From contig NC_085047.1 in the NCBI RefSeq assembly GCF_963662255.1, positions 18,324,258-18,388,257 of the forward strand: 64,000 nucleotides of DNA, given 5' to 3'. The stretch is from Cinclus cinclus (taxonomy: Eukaryota; Chordata; Aves; Passeriformes; Cinclidae). The first letter of the stretch is position 1; the number at the start of each line of letters is the position of its first letter. The notes under the pieces are model-generated. The model worked only from the letters and a program-made list of their open reading frames with translations, had not been told where the DNA came from and did not search any database. A program made the translations under genes and the position numbers. Shown here one piece after another: positions 23,701 to 36,200 of this stretch.

Positions 23701-26259
23701 TGGTCAAACTATATTTAGGTCTCAAAAGAAGTCAGTAGCACATCACCATCTTCTGGGTCACCAGCACGATGCCCAGCAGTATGTAAAATAACTATTCTTT
23801 CTATATTAAGACAGAACTAGAATTGGTTTAGTGGCTGGTGAAGGCTGCTAGGACAAGACTTCTGATTATGCTGCCCTAGAGAGCACAGGAGGTTTTGCAG
23901 GAAGTAGAGGCTGATTCTATTTCAGTTTCCTGCAGAACAAGACACCACAGCCACACTGTCATTATGCAGGGTAGGGTCCCAGCTCTAAATGGTACTCTGA
24001 GTTAAATAATGTTTTTTAAAAAAAATTCAAGGAAAGAAAAACCTGGTTTAAAAATGGTTTTTCTATTTTGGAAATTGTGAGGACAAAGAATTTCTTTAAA
24101 TGTGCAAAAGAGGGATTACATCTTCCCCACTGAGGAACTGTGGCCACTGAAACATGAAGTATAAAAATAAAAATATCTATAGTACTGGAACTAGAATTTT
24201 CAGGTTTGAGTTTCAGCTAAGCTCTCAACTGAAAACCAAAATAGTTGTTGATAAAATAGAAAATTTAGACTTTTAAGACAAACATTTAACTATTAAAAAG
24301 GTTGGTTTTGTTTCTTTGGTTATTTTTAGAATGGTATTTTTTTTCCTATGAGGTACTTTAAAATGCAGTGAGCACAATGTATATGGGATGAAAATCCACC
24401 TTGTGTCCAGGATTTTGGTGAGGATTTTTCTATCTAATGGAAATCTTAGTCGAAGTCTCTGTCAGTAAATTATTTCCAGGTAAGTGCTTTCAAATCTAAG
24501 ATATCCCAAATATCACACCAGAGCTGTCAATTCTCATTAGAATATTACTAATAAAGGACCAAATGGCAAAAATAGAAGGCGAGATCAGCATAGGTTATCA
24601 CTTCAAATGACTCAGGGAACACTTGACCTTGATACTAATTCTCTATCTGTGCCACATGGATCCTTAATTTCTCTCCTCCTGAGCACAGTATGTGTCTGTG
24701 GTTTGTTCCTGGCACTTGGGGAGGTGGCACTGCCGTGTGTCATGGGCACACAGGAGCCACATCTGCTGACAAGGGCAGGAGCTACAGCTCTATCGCTGCT
24801 GGATGGGTGCCTGAGTGCCTCCCAGTACCTCTGCTATTTACCTTGCCTTTATCCTCAAGTTGCAGCCTAGTCATACTTACAGCATGCCTGGGCAAAAACC
24901 ACCCTGGGCTACGCCCTCAGGTATGTAGGGATGGATACCGAGAGTCTGAGGAGGCAATAACACTTGGAGGTCCTTGCAGGGCAGAAACCTGACCAGGGGT
25001 AGGGCTGCTGTGGTTGTTGCCAGCCAGCCCACAACATGTCCTGCGTGGGCAGAGCTCCAGATGCTGCAGAGAGAGGTAATGGAGTCAAATGGGGGATGCC
25101 CTTGACTTACTACTGACATGAGTGAGGGCTGCCCAAACCTGTCTTCATTCAAAAGTTATTTTCTCAACCCTCTGTAAAGATATGACAGCTTTAAAAAGAT
25201 TTAAAAAAAATAAATAAAGTAGACAGATGGTGAAACCTCAGCAAACCAGGGATCAGGTTCAAGTAATGTTAGTATCCACTGGTGCTTTCAGTGGGAAATT
25301 CACTATTAATCGCTTTGCCCAACCTGAACAATTGTAGGCAATGACTGGCCATTTTAATTACTTTACTGATTATTTCCCTAAGCTGTCATTCTGAAATCTC
25401 AAAATGAAACACAACAAATTGGAGAGAAAAAAAAAATGCTGTTCGTTCTTCGCAAACATAGCTGTATAAAAATTTACTCCCTGAATATCTCTTCTCCAAC
25501 AAGCACAGCTAGGTGCATGTCTGTGCGTCTATTCACAGGTTTTCATTAATCTGTGATCTTCTGCACATGAGTATTGGAGGAAAATACTAAGTACAATGAA
25601 GAACTGATACCGTGGGTTTGTGAAACTTCTAGAATAGCATGCAAGCAGACTTGATATGCAGCTCAAGTAAAGCAGTCCCTGACCCAGGAAAGCACTCCAA
25701 CACATGCTTTATGTTAAGTCTGTGAATATTGTTACTGAAAACAAATGAGACCACTCAGTGCTGGAAGTGTTTTGCTGGATTAAAGCCTAAAGGAAGAGGG
25801 GAACTGCACAAGACTTTTTATGACAAGTAAGAGGGAGAATTCTCAGTACTACCGCCAGAAACAAAAAATGACTGGACACCCTCTCCACTGGTTACTAGGA
25901 TATCTAATTTCCATTTACCCATGCCACATAAACTGCAAATTCCCAGGAGTGTATGAAAAGAAAAAAAGAAAAAGAAAGCTTAAAGCCCTAAACAGTTAAG
26001 GGAAAATTTGGGAAGATATTTTCCTGTACTCTGTACAGTACTCTGTAACTTCAAGACAAAAAAATTATTTTTTCAATATATCACTACAATCCTAGATTAC
26101 AATTTTAGGTGCCTGGAAAACTAAGTTTGTAAAGGTAATACCCTCACCAGTTATAGGAAGCATTAAAATAGGATAGGGCTTAAAAAAAAATTAAGACCAG
26201 GTTTTTCTAAAGCTAATTATCTTGTATGTTACCTTGGTACTGTATAGGCATCTTGGGAA
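20781..26259. other. Unique non-coding DNA
   Basis: No gene is supported. A tandem duplication (AGCCCCACTT units) lies near 20965-20989, and a 12-bp tandem duplication of GTACTCTGTA lies near 26027-26049. The interval 24600-25130 is somewhat GC-richer, with overlapping frames of 87-100 codons that I do not recognise. Exon-like boundaries at 23153 and at 24866-24920 are given in the findings. Confidence 0.6.
22888..22940 (-). mobile_element. Possible very old MIR/CORE-SINE remnant
   Basis: The run beginning TTTCCCATTTTGTAGGCAATG and passing through GAGAAGCCTGAG to CCCAGCTAGC resembles, with many differences, the conserved core of MIR read in reverse orientation (CCATTTTACAGATGAGGAAA, then CTGAGG, then CACAGCTAG). 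The similarity is short and judged from memory, so chance cannot be excluded. Confidence 0.25.
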
Positions 26260-26295
26260 AAATAAAAATTTGTCCAAAGTCACACAGAGGTAGGT
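26260..26295 (-). mobile_element. Possible MIR-like SINE remnant
   Basis: The segment AATTTGTCCAAAGTCACACA followed by GAGGTAGG closely resembles the MIR-core section TTGCCCAAGGTCACACAGCT in reverse orientation. Only about 30 bases are recognisable, consistent with an ancient decayed insertion. A repeat-masking search would settle it. Confidence 0.4.
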
Positions 26296-27540
26296 TCATG
26301 CAAAAAACCACAAGCAGGGGTAAGTTAGAATACTGAGCAGTTAAGCCAGGGAGAGGAGGTCACAGGGATGTAGCAAAAGAGCATGATTTTAGTGCACCTC
26401 AGAGCAGTGAAATGGTTCTGGTCCCCTGAAATGCATATCCCATCTTTCTTCAGAGATGAGCAGATCCACACTGTCCCTCCCACTCCAAGACAGAGGTAGA
26501 TGTCTGCAGCCAAGCAAAACAACATATCAACACGGCTATTCAAAAATTATGAGCAAAGCGTGAAAAAAGATCAATCTTAATATACATCAGCTTCACTGTT
26601 ACTCTGCTATCTCAGTAACCATGTGTGAATTGAGAGCATGACTGCAACATTGATTATAACCAAGGAAATGATTCTGCAAATGTGGCCTTGTGTCAAGAGT
26701 TTTTAGATTTTCTGCGCTGAATCACACAGGCTTGGTGTGCAAACATGGAAACTAGCAAAGATATTTTTATCAATTTGATGATTAACCCCTGGTAAAAAGT
26801 TGCTCATGATAAATAGAATTTTGCCAGAAATGTTCTTGCCTTGTCCTGTCTAAGTATTCATTCACTGGACTCCTAAAATTTGCAGGTTTTGTGTAACTTG
26901 GGATAGATATAGTCAATGTTTTATTTCTCTTCTCTGATCCCCTGGAATATAGCTGTGTCTTATCATTTCACTCCCAGGTAAAAAACCCAGGCTGCTGTCA
27001 GAGTACCTCAGAGACACAAGTCTTTGACCTGGATGGAAGCAGTAGACAGTGGAGTGGCAGCTCACCTTAACAGCATGTTGTCTGGGAAAAAAGTACAGCC
27101 TTATCAAGAATAAAGAAAACTTCTATTTGAATTTGGAAGAATGAAAAAAGATATTTTCTTAAGCTAGTTGGGGAGGTTGTTTTCCTAATCTCATTTCCAC
27201 AGCCTTGCAGTAAGACTACTTTCATGGAGAGGATTTATTCAGTTTTGCATCAGAGTGTATTATGGTTTCCAGTTGGTCATTTTCAGAATATAAAGGAACT
27301 TTGGCAGTGAGTGGTTTCCAGTAGCTCGAGACGCGTGTTTGGTACAACCTGCACACTTCTGACGTATCTTTCACCCAGCTGAGGGAAGTATCCTGCACAC
27401 AGCAGTACCCACCCCTCATGAGAAACCCAACCACAGAACATCTCAACTCATGCACTTGGGACTCTCTCAGCCTCAGATACTAGTCCCAGAATAATCATAC
27501 TGAAAATTATAATTTTCTCAGTGTCAAAGATTACTTCCCT

Positions 27541-27715
27541 TGAGGCTTCTCAGTTCCTTCCTCTCAGATTATTTTCCTTCCTTCATACTCATGTCTCCTT
27601 TCTCACCTACCTCTCCCCTTCCTCTTTTTTCAGCTTTCCTATCTACCTTATTCTTTCACATCTTTCTGTTCTTCTCTTCCACCATACTTAACCCCTCAGT
27701 AAAAAGAACCAATCT
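27541..27715 (+). repeat. Pyrimidine-rich (C/T) stretch
   Basis: This interval is dominated by C and T in irregular CTTCC/TTTCT-type combinations on the + strand. An open frame through it (27540-27767) is rich in Ser, Phe, Leu and Pro only because of this composition. It may be a decayed pyrimidine microsatellite. Confidence 0.6.
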
Positions 27716-29862
27716 CTGCCATTTGTGTATATATCCCCAAAGAGACACTTGTCTAGGACCTGATTAAGGGGTGTATCTCTTAAAATCTGTACTGACACAT
27801 AAAAAGAGCAAAGAGGTTACAAACTTACAAGGAAAGACTAAATATTTTTGAAGGTCTTTCTCAGAGATTTACCATCACTTCTTTTAACAGTTAGGGCACC
27901 AATCAATTGAAAACATCTTAATTCCTGTGATTTTGGGGAAAAAACCAAAATACCTTAATGCATTATTCTTGTGAGCAAAAGTGATCCATTTGCGTAAGGG
28001 TGGATAAATATAACAGGTTGGGTTTTGTTTTGTATGTATAATTTTGTACATAAAATTATCTCTAATCTCAGAACTCTTCTCTTATTATTAATATTTTCCA
28101 TATGTTGTGTGAACTACTCAGTATTTTGAGAACTTTTTTCACATCAATTTTGCTTGAAGAAAGAAATCAGACATACTTTACTGCTTAGCTATCCTGTTGA
28201 GTCCAAACAAACAGTCCCATTAGGTGACATCACCCTTACTAACCTTTTAAGTAATTCCACCTACACAATACTACTCCAGCAGCACTTGCACACAGTGAAA
28301 TGGAACATTAAAAAAAAAAAAAATCAGAAAATGTTGCCAGTTCAATTGAGTCATCTGTATTTGTGAACATCTGATGAACTATAATGCAACTCCAAGTTGA
28401 AATGAGGCATGTTAACCTGCAGAAGTGTAAAACTGCACAAGCACTTAAATCTCTTTGTATAGATATGTCCTTGCCTTCCCAAAACCACTTACATGTGACT
28501 ATATTCACATTATGACTACATCATACAAAAACTGAACAAGTAATGAAAGAGCAGTGGTCCCCTTGCACAGATAAACTATAAGAGAGGGCAGATCAGGTCA
28601 CATTTTTGCCAAGTGAGTTACCTAGGTACCACTCCACAGATGCAATATTAAAACTAAGATAAGTATGCCACATTGGTTCCTCACATCACAGTTGCTGGAT
28701 GTTGGCATCTCCATCTTTGCTGCCTGGGAGCTATCTGCTAGCTAATGTCAAACTACTTATGTGCACAAGAAGAGGTACATATGCTCACCAAAAAAATGAG
28801 GTGGAAAGTTTATTTTTCTTTTGCCATTGACTTAGTGGCAGGTGTCTGTAGAAGACTCTTAAGATGGCTCTCCTGTGGCTGCAGCCTTTTGGAAAAACTC
28901 TAATTTTACAGAACTTATTGAACATATTCTTAGCTAAATGAAATGTAAATGAGACTTCACTATTCTTTCAGCTTTGAAATACAGTACAAACATGGATGTG
29001 TTCCACCATAAAAATGCAAACATTTCTATTCCTGCTCTTATGTTGGCTTCTTATACAAGAAAAAAAAAATAAAAACAAAATCCACAAATAGAGTATCTTT
29101 ACTTACTTTAAATAAATTAACTTCCTTTAAATAAATTTAAAAAATACAGGCAGTTTTCTTGAATTCTGTAGTGGGCTGGGTTTTTTCACACAAGATGATA
29201 TGTGCTAACTTTAGTGTCCTAGATCACTGTAGAAGAAAAATAACACATAGGCGAGAAATCAGTGATTTCTTCATTTGATACATGTCAGAGTGCTGATAAA
29301 AGTAACTTTCTCAGTTGGGGGGGTGCAGTGAGGAAAGTTTTTTCAGGAGGTTTTTTTTCTTCTTTTTCTCTTCTGTATTTTGTTTTGTGCCCAGGAGATT
29401 TTAATACTTTCATGACAGCTCTCATAGACTTTTGTCATTGATAACCTGACAGGACACCACAAAGATGTTCTTTCTACATCACTGGCTGGTGAAGAAAAAC
29501 ACATCAATGATAAAAAGTCACAACTACAATTTCACTATCGGGCTATCTCAATTTTATTACAACTCTCCAATCTTGGCTTACCTAGCAACCTGTCAGTTTG
29601 CAGGACATTTATACAGCTCTCATTTCTGGAATATCTGAGGGCCCAGATGTACAGAGACAGTTAAACTTCAAAGATGGACATAAGGTGGTTGTGGGTTGGA
29701 TCTTTTTACAATGTTATAAATATCTAAAGAAGTTTAAATTTGCATCTTTAGGCATTTCAGTCTGTTCCTATTCCTAAATATTTTATTAATTAACTACTTG
29801 AATACATAGCTATTGATCTTAAATTACTCTTAATCAGTCTAACCTCAACTGAAACACATCCT

Positions 29863-30213
29863 TCACATACCACACTCTTCCTGCCAATGATTTTGTAAGT
29901 AAGTATTTAGCCAGTATTTGTTAAGACCTGTATTTAAAGTTGGTACAAGTTTCTGCAGTTTCTGAAGCCATTCTGAGTATGGATTGTTGTTCCTCAAAAT
30001 TGCTCTGAATGCATGTTTACAGTGCAAGTCAAGCCAAGTGTAAAGTTTTTGTCCAGGACAAACTTGCTCACTCTGTTGTTTATACATGAACATACACCAG
30101 GGTACAGACTGAGGACAAGCAGTCTCAGGAACTCCCTGACGTGGAGCCTGGAAAACTGACAGCCAGGTAATACAAGTTTGGCCTTTCTGCTCCTGGTGAT
30201 GCGGGTAAATCAT
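29863..30213 (-). other. Unrecognised 116-codon open frame, possible exon
   Basis: This minus-strand frame has a balanced amino-acid composition, with several Trp and Cys, and includes segments such as YTWLDLHCKHAFRAILRNNN. Within it, an acceptor-like GTCCTCAG precedes 30108 and a donor-like GTATGTGA follows 29871 in the minus direction. The part between stays open for 238 bp. I recognise no protein family, and no neighbouring exon could be linked. Chance remains the simplest explanation. Confidence 0.2.
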
Positions 30214-33200
30214 CCCTATCCAGGACCAAGCAGGCTCATCCTATTCAATCCTAATCTCTTCCTAAGCACAGTCTCAACATTCTGAGTCCAAGCTACATAA
30301 GAGCTGAAATAAGAGCCAGCAATGTGGAATCACACAGGCCACAGAAGTCACCACAATTAACCTCCTTTAAGTATGCTCTTAATCTCCCAACTCATTTAAA
30401 ACTAAACAACTTAAAAGGAACAATAAATCAAGGCAAAAGTCCTTCAATATTCTCACCAGAGTTTTAAAGTTATAAGAACAAAATTCAGAAAAAAGAGATC
30501 ACACTTAGGAGCTCCACAAAGAAAATTACCTTGCTAAAACTAAATGTATGGCATGTCCTCCTTATAGACAAGCTGGCTTAACTCTTTTTGCACACATATA
30601 CACTGAACAGAGAGCAGAACTTGCCCTTCCCCTGCTGTAATGCAGGCTTTTTAAATGTGGTTTATAAGTGACCTTTGCTTCAGTCCTCCTTGTTAGCTGC
30701 TGGTAACAAAGGTAAACTACAAGGACAGAGTGCTCAGTGTTCCCCAGGAATACCTGTTTCCACTCTCTCTTGTCAGACGTGAATGTGCAGCAGCAGCATT
30801 GGACATTCCAGCTACTGCAAGCTGTGTGAGATGTACCAAGCAGCTCAGGGAAAAGCATAGAGAGAGAAAAACAAGAAAGAGTATATTAGCCCCCTCTCAG
30901 TCATCCTAGCATGAAATTCAATAAACAGAGCTCGAGGCACAGTGCTGTAAACACAACATCTTTAAAGGCAAAGGGAAAAATCCAAGAACAGTTTGGGAGA
31001 ACAAGCAAAATCAGGCATGTGCCCTCTCTGTGGTGGTAACCAGATGCCTAATGGCAATTACTGCAGACTCTTTCATCTGAATACACTGCAGGAAAACAAA
31101 AGATTAAAACAATTTTACTTCATCTCTCTTATTTCAAAAACATATGTGCAAGTGGCATGGGATGAAGTGCTAAACATTAATAATAAAGTCTCCACTCAGA
31201 CTATTCACAAGATGTTTGAAACCCCACAAAATAAAACAAATTAACCAAACAAAACACCCCAGTCTCTTCTCACCTGCTCCTTTGATGAGTATGTTTGGCA
31301 CTATTTTACAGGCAAGGATCAATTCCTTGACAATTCCTACACATTTATTTAGGGATTTAAATCTTCAGATTGAGCCTGCATGGTAGGTGCCACCTCATCC
31401 CACCTCCCTGAAAAAAGAAAAACAGGAAGACAGGGCAAGAAAATTAATGTTTTAAATCTGATTTTAGCATTCTCTCTCTCATATATCACATCTTTTTCAC
31501 CTCATAGGTTTTCTCTTACAAATTCTCTCCTTATTACAGTGCTTCAGATCAGAGCTGTCTACCACAGCTGGGTTTTAAACACCGTAATCCCAGCAAGGTT
31601 AAGCATGTTTTAGGAAGACTCTCATTTTAGGCAAGATGGGTTAATTACAAGGCTGTAAGCAGTATTATCCATTCATTTCAAGAACATCCAGTGCAAAGAA
31701 TTTTCTCCTGGAGGGAGAAAGTCTGCAAGAGAAAATCCAGATAACACAGCACTTTTTGGCTGTTGAGAAAGGCTTAAGGCCAAGTGCTGCCCTATTACCT
31801 CCATACAGCTACTGTTTTCAATAGGAACAAACACAAACATCCACAGAATTTAACTCTTCACTATTCTGTTGACAGATCCTCTCCAGACTTGTGTGACTGA
31901 TATTAGCCAGACAGAGTCCTAGAGGTAATGTTCCTGCTGCTAAATTTGTTTGTTTTAACTTTTAAATGATTGTGTTAACAGAATCCACAAAATTACAGAT
32001 ATAGAAAAAAGTACTTTCTGAAACTCATCCCAAAATGTTCGTCTGTTAGTCAGCACAAATCATTACTGCAGCAGGGTTTCCCAAAAAGAATTTTAGGAAA
32101 GGGGGGGAAAGAAAATACATCTCTCCTAATCTAATTGGTTTTTAAGCAGGAAAAGGAAGTAAGTAGCACCAGATATTATAAGTGTATAAATTGATTTATA
32201 AAAAAACACGTCTAGTTCCTTGTATCTTGGGCACAATCACATTATCACAACTTGACAAGCACAACAAGTAACAAGTACTTGACAAGTAACAATTTTGTAT
32301 TAGACTTCTATACAGCTGTTCATGTGGTTTGTAAATTGCCTGTAACTTTGCAGCAGACTGAAATTCAGAGAGGATGAAAAGAGTAAATATAGACATTGCT
32401 AGACTGGCAATACCCCTAGGTAATAGAACAAAGACAAAAGACACTAGAAGATACAGCAATTGTCAATAGGACATACTTTTACACACAATATCATAGTGTT
32501 GTATGAGCTGCATAGACTGAAAGCAACTTGTTGGACAAGACTAAATAGAGAATATGTACCCATGGTGTTCTTTGGATTACTATTACTCTTACCTCTCTTC
32601 CTATAACTTAGGTACCCTGATAATTTGATTACCTTGGAAAGATGAATTGGCTGCACATACCCAAAACAATTTAAAAAAATCAGAAAGAAATATTTGAAAA
32701 CTTGCCAATTCTGCCATAGGAATTGCTCACTGGAGAGAAATCCATGTGGCACAAACCTAGCCCTGGAATTTAAGACTCATTCATTAACTGACCCACAGAT
32801 TAACATGGATAAAAGCTGCCAACTTTACTGTCTGATCATTGAAATGAGATGGAAAGTAGATACAACTGGAAATCATTATGCCTTTGGATTTTATTTTTAA
32901 CTTTTTTGTTTGCTGAGTGTGTTTGGCATAAATGTTACCATTTAGAAATGGAATGTCTTGGTAAACATTCTAATGCATCCTTCTACAGCTTCCTAATTGA
33001 CCCCTGTGGAGCACTCACTGGCACACTAGCCTGTCTATGTTTCATGGAGTTTCCACGATTTATTTTGAAAATCATCCTATATCTAATACATAAATTATAC
33101 AACCTGGAACACACTGGGTTTCAACCTGTCTGCCCTTCTTATTTAGCTTTTTTTTTCCAGCCTGTTCCTCCCAGGAGAGGAGACTGAGATGTTAGAAATT

Positions 33201-36200
33201 CCTGTTATGAAAGCTGTTGGGACTTGCAGATCAGCTAGATCATTCTCTTCATAACACTGGCTGCTATTCAGCCAAAATGCTTTCTACCTCCAGATTTGTC
33301 TCATTTCACATGCCCACACTGATTCCCCTCATTTGTCTTCACCTGGCACTTGAGCCAGTTGCTGCTTAGCCAAGTTAGGTGCATTACACATTTTCAATTT
33401 GCCTTGTAAGCAGCCATATCAGCCTCCCTAATCATCTGTGTTGCTGTGTGCTGAATTTCCTCCCATGTGCCTATATTGGAGCATCAGGAGCTTCCAGAAA
33501 CAGTATCTGAAACTGCATTGTAGTCTTGTGCAGATTTTTGAATGGCACTTGGACAAACTATGGAACAGGGGAAGATGCAGTTTAAATTTCAAGCACCCAA
33601 TTACCTCAGCAGCTGTATTCAGGATGCTCACAATGCCATGCACGACATGTGCATCTGAACCCAAACTACACTTTGAGAGAGGAACTGGGGATGGAGTTGA
33701 TAATTCAACAGAGTACCTTAGGCTCAGGGAATATCAGGAGCAAGATGTCTTGTTAAAGATCAATAAAGGAATATCTGTAAGCTCTGGAATAAACCAACAG
33801 ATCTCAGCTATTGCAATACCATCAGCCTTTGAGCTGGGCTTCTAAATGAACCAGAACTTAATCCAGATATGAGGCTCTCCACCATCCTCACCCTGTAATA
33901 GAATCAATGCAGCAAATAAGCTTCCTTTTATCCTTTAACACATGCTTCCAGTCTTAGGTAAAAGGTGAAGGTGGTATTTCTTCAATTCCAGCAAGGCAGC
34001 ATGGACACAACAAAAGCATGGCTCATAGTTTAAAGTCCACAGCTCAGAAAAAAGAGACTGAACTTTCTCCCAGCAAACCCTATTTCCATCCTCCTTTTTA
34101 GATTTCATTTGAAGACAAGTAATTTGTTCGGTTAATGACTGAAATTATGTGACAGAATTACTGAGAATAAAAGACCATCTTAGCTGTTGTATGATGAAAA
34201 GCACATAAACCAAGATTATTTTCTCTGTCCCAAGACTAAAACTATTTTTTTTAACCAGCTTAAATTGAACACAAAAGAAAAGGAATCTTGTATTTCGGAG
34301 CATGTACATGCTGTCCTTGGGAAATTCTCTGCTCAAATAATGTCACTGCAACTCAGAGATGACAATAAAAAGGGAATTTGTATATAGATCATGTTGGTTT
34401 ATGGTAATAGGAACTTTCTTGCCAAAAGGTGACTCTTAATTTTCTGTACCATTCTGCTTGTGAATCTGTTCATTTTTCCAAACAAAAAAAAACTATAACA
34501 ACATGAGTGTCAGAGGGTTCCCTGCAAGGAACCACATGCCACATCCTTGGTGATTTCCAACCAGCTCATGCTAGTGTAAATATAGGATAAGGCTGCCAAA
34601 CCAGGTCTCCCAGCCAGACCTTCAGTGAATATAAACTAACACTTCAACCAACCACTGTGACTGAGAATAGGACTCTGCCAGTAAATTACTTTATATTATG
34701 CTGTACAGAGCTCTGCCACAGAGTCCCACTAAGCCCTGTTTAACATGGTTATTTTCCCTACCTATGGAAAAAGCCAATCAGCATAAGACACAGTAAGCAT
34801 ATGAACAAATGTCAACCACTCAGTGCTTATTATTCAATGGCATGACAAGGAAGACCAGGTTTATACAGCTCTGGCTGGAATTGCCAGATAAGCTAGACTG
34901 ATAGTAATCTGACAACACTATTAAGAATATCATGTTGTGTTAATTGGTTGCACGAGCATGTGAATTTCACAGTCAACACCAATTCTGATTTATTTTGAGT
35001 TAGCCTTATTCAAGATCTACTGTCTTCCAAAATATTGTGATATTACAGCATTTTTTCATAGGACTGCAATACCATTTATTTAATTTTTCTTGCAGAAGAC
35101 GGAAGGGACATAACCTTCATACAGGAGCTGCTAAACTGACACAGTAGTTCTGGGACACCACCCAAAGGAAATACTTCCTATCAGTGGAAAGATAGCAGTG
35201 GAAAGCTGACACACCTCACAGATTCTTTCAGAGAACTGTGATGGCTTCAGCATACACATCCACAAGACCTTTAACATAATCTTCCTAATGCAAGCTTTGT
35301 CAGCCTCTTACCTTGTCCTTTGTCCCCTCTCCATGTTCCTCCCCACAACAACACTGACTGTCCTCTGCATGCTCCACGCTTCTTTAGGGCAAAATGGTAC
35401 TTTAGGGCAAAATGTAGGCCTGGGAGGGAGGTGAGGACACTGCAGGTATTGCAGGCAGAGAAGGCATCTCTTCCAGCCTCTGCTCTGCAGGGGCTTCCAA
35501 GGAGAAGCTGACTGTCGAGGACTCTAACATTTTCTCCACTGATAGTTTTTCCTGCCTGGTTGCCCCTGAATAGTGGAGATGAGCTTCCCTAGGACTCATA
35601 GTAGCTGCATTAAGGGACCTGTGAAACTGCCAGGGACATCCCAGGCTATGGAAGGTAGGAGAGGAATCTCCCACACCTGTGTGAAATCAGATTGCCCTTC
35701 ACCACTTGGCTGATTCCTTGTGTCCTGCCTTCTCTTTTCACATCGGATGGCAACAAGCTTTGATCAAGAACTTCAGTGCCTAAGATTATACAGTAGTACT
35801 TTCTGTTTTATTGCTTTCTATTCCCCTGTGTTTCCACAGCACTGTTTTGAGCTGCACTCTTCTAGGAGCTTACTTCCCACCTGTTCTCCCTATTTACAGG
35901 ACAGCCTGATTAGAGCAAATTACCAGCTTTTCACAGATTTTATGATTTGGATCACATAATACTGAAAACATATTTTAATTGCAGAAAAGATGCTTTATGC
36001 TGTCTTTCCTATGAGTTTTCTAAAGGTTTTCCTGTTTTTGAGGGGAAGGAGAGAGGGGTAGACAACAAGCAATTTCAGATTAGCAGTGATTCTTACACTT
36101 AAAATCTGTCATATTATTCATTGGGACCTGTCTGATATCTAATGAGTAGACTTGGAGAAGTGGAAGGACAGTCTGAGGAACTTCAGCATCCTTCTGTGGC

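Noticed and set aside
33165..33270. Acceptor-like TTTTTTTTTCCAG followed by a short open frame
   Set aside because: No donor or poly(A) signal at a sensible place. Such T-rich acceptors recur throughout the window by chance.
33438..33845. 135-codon plus-strand ORF considered as a processed pseudogene
   Set aside because: No parent gene recognised, no poly(A) tail or target-site duplication found, and the minus strand is also open over part of it.
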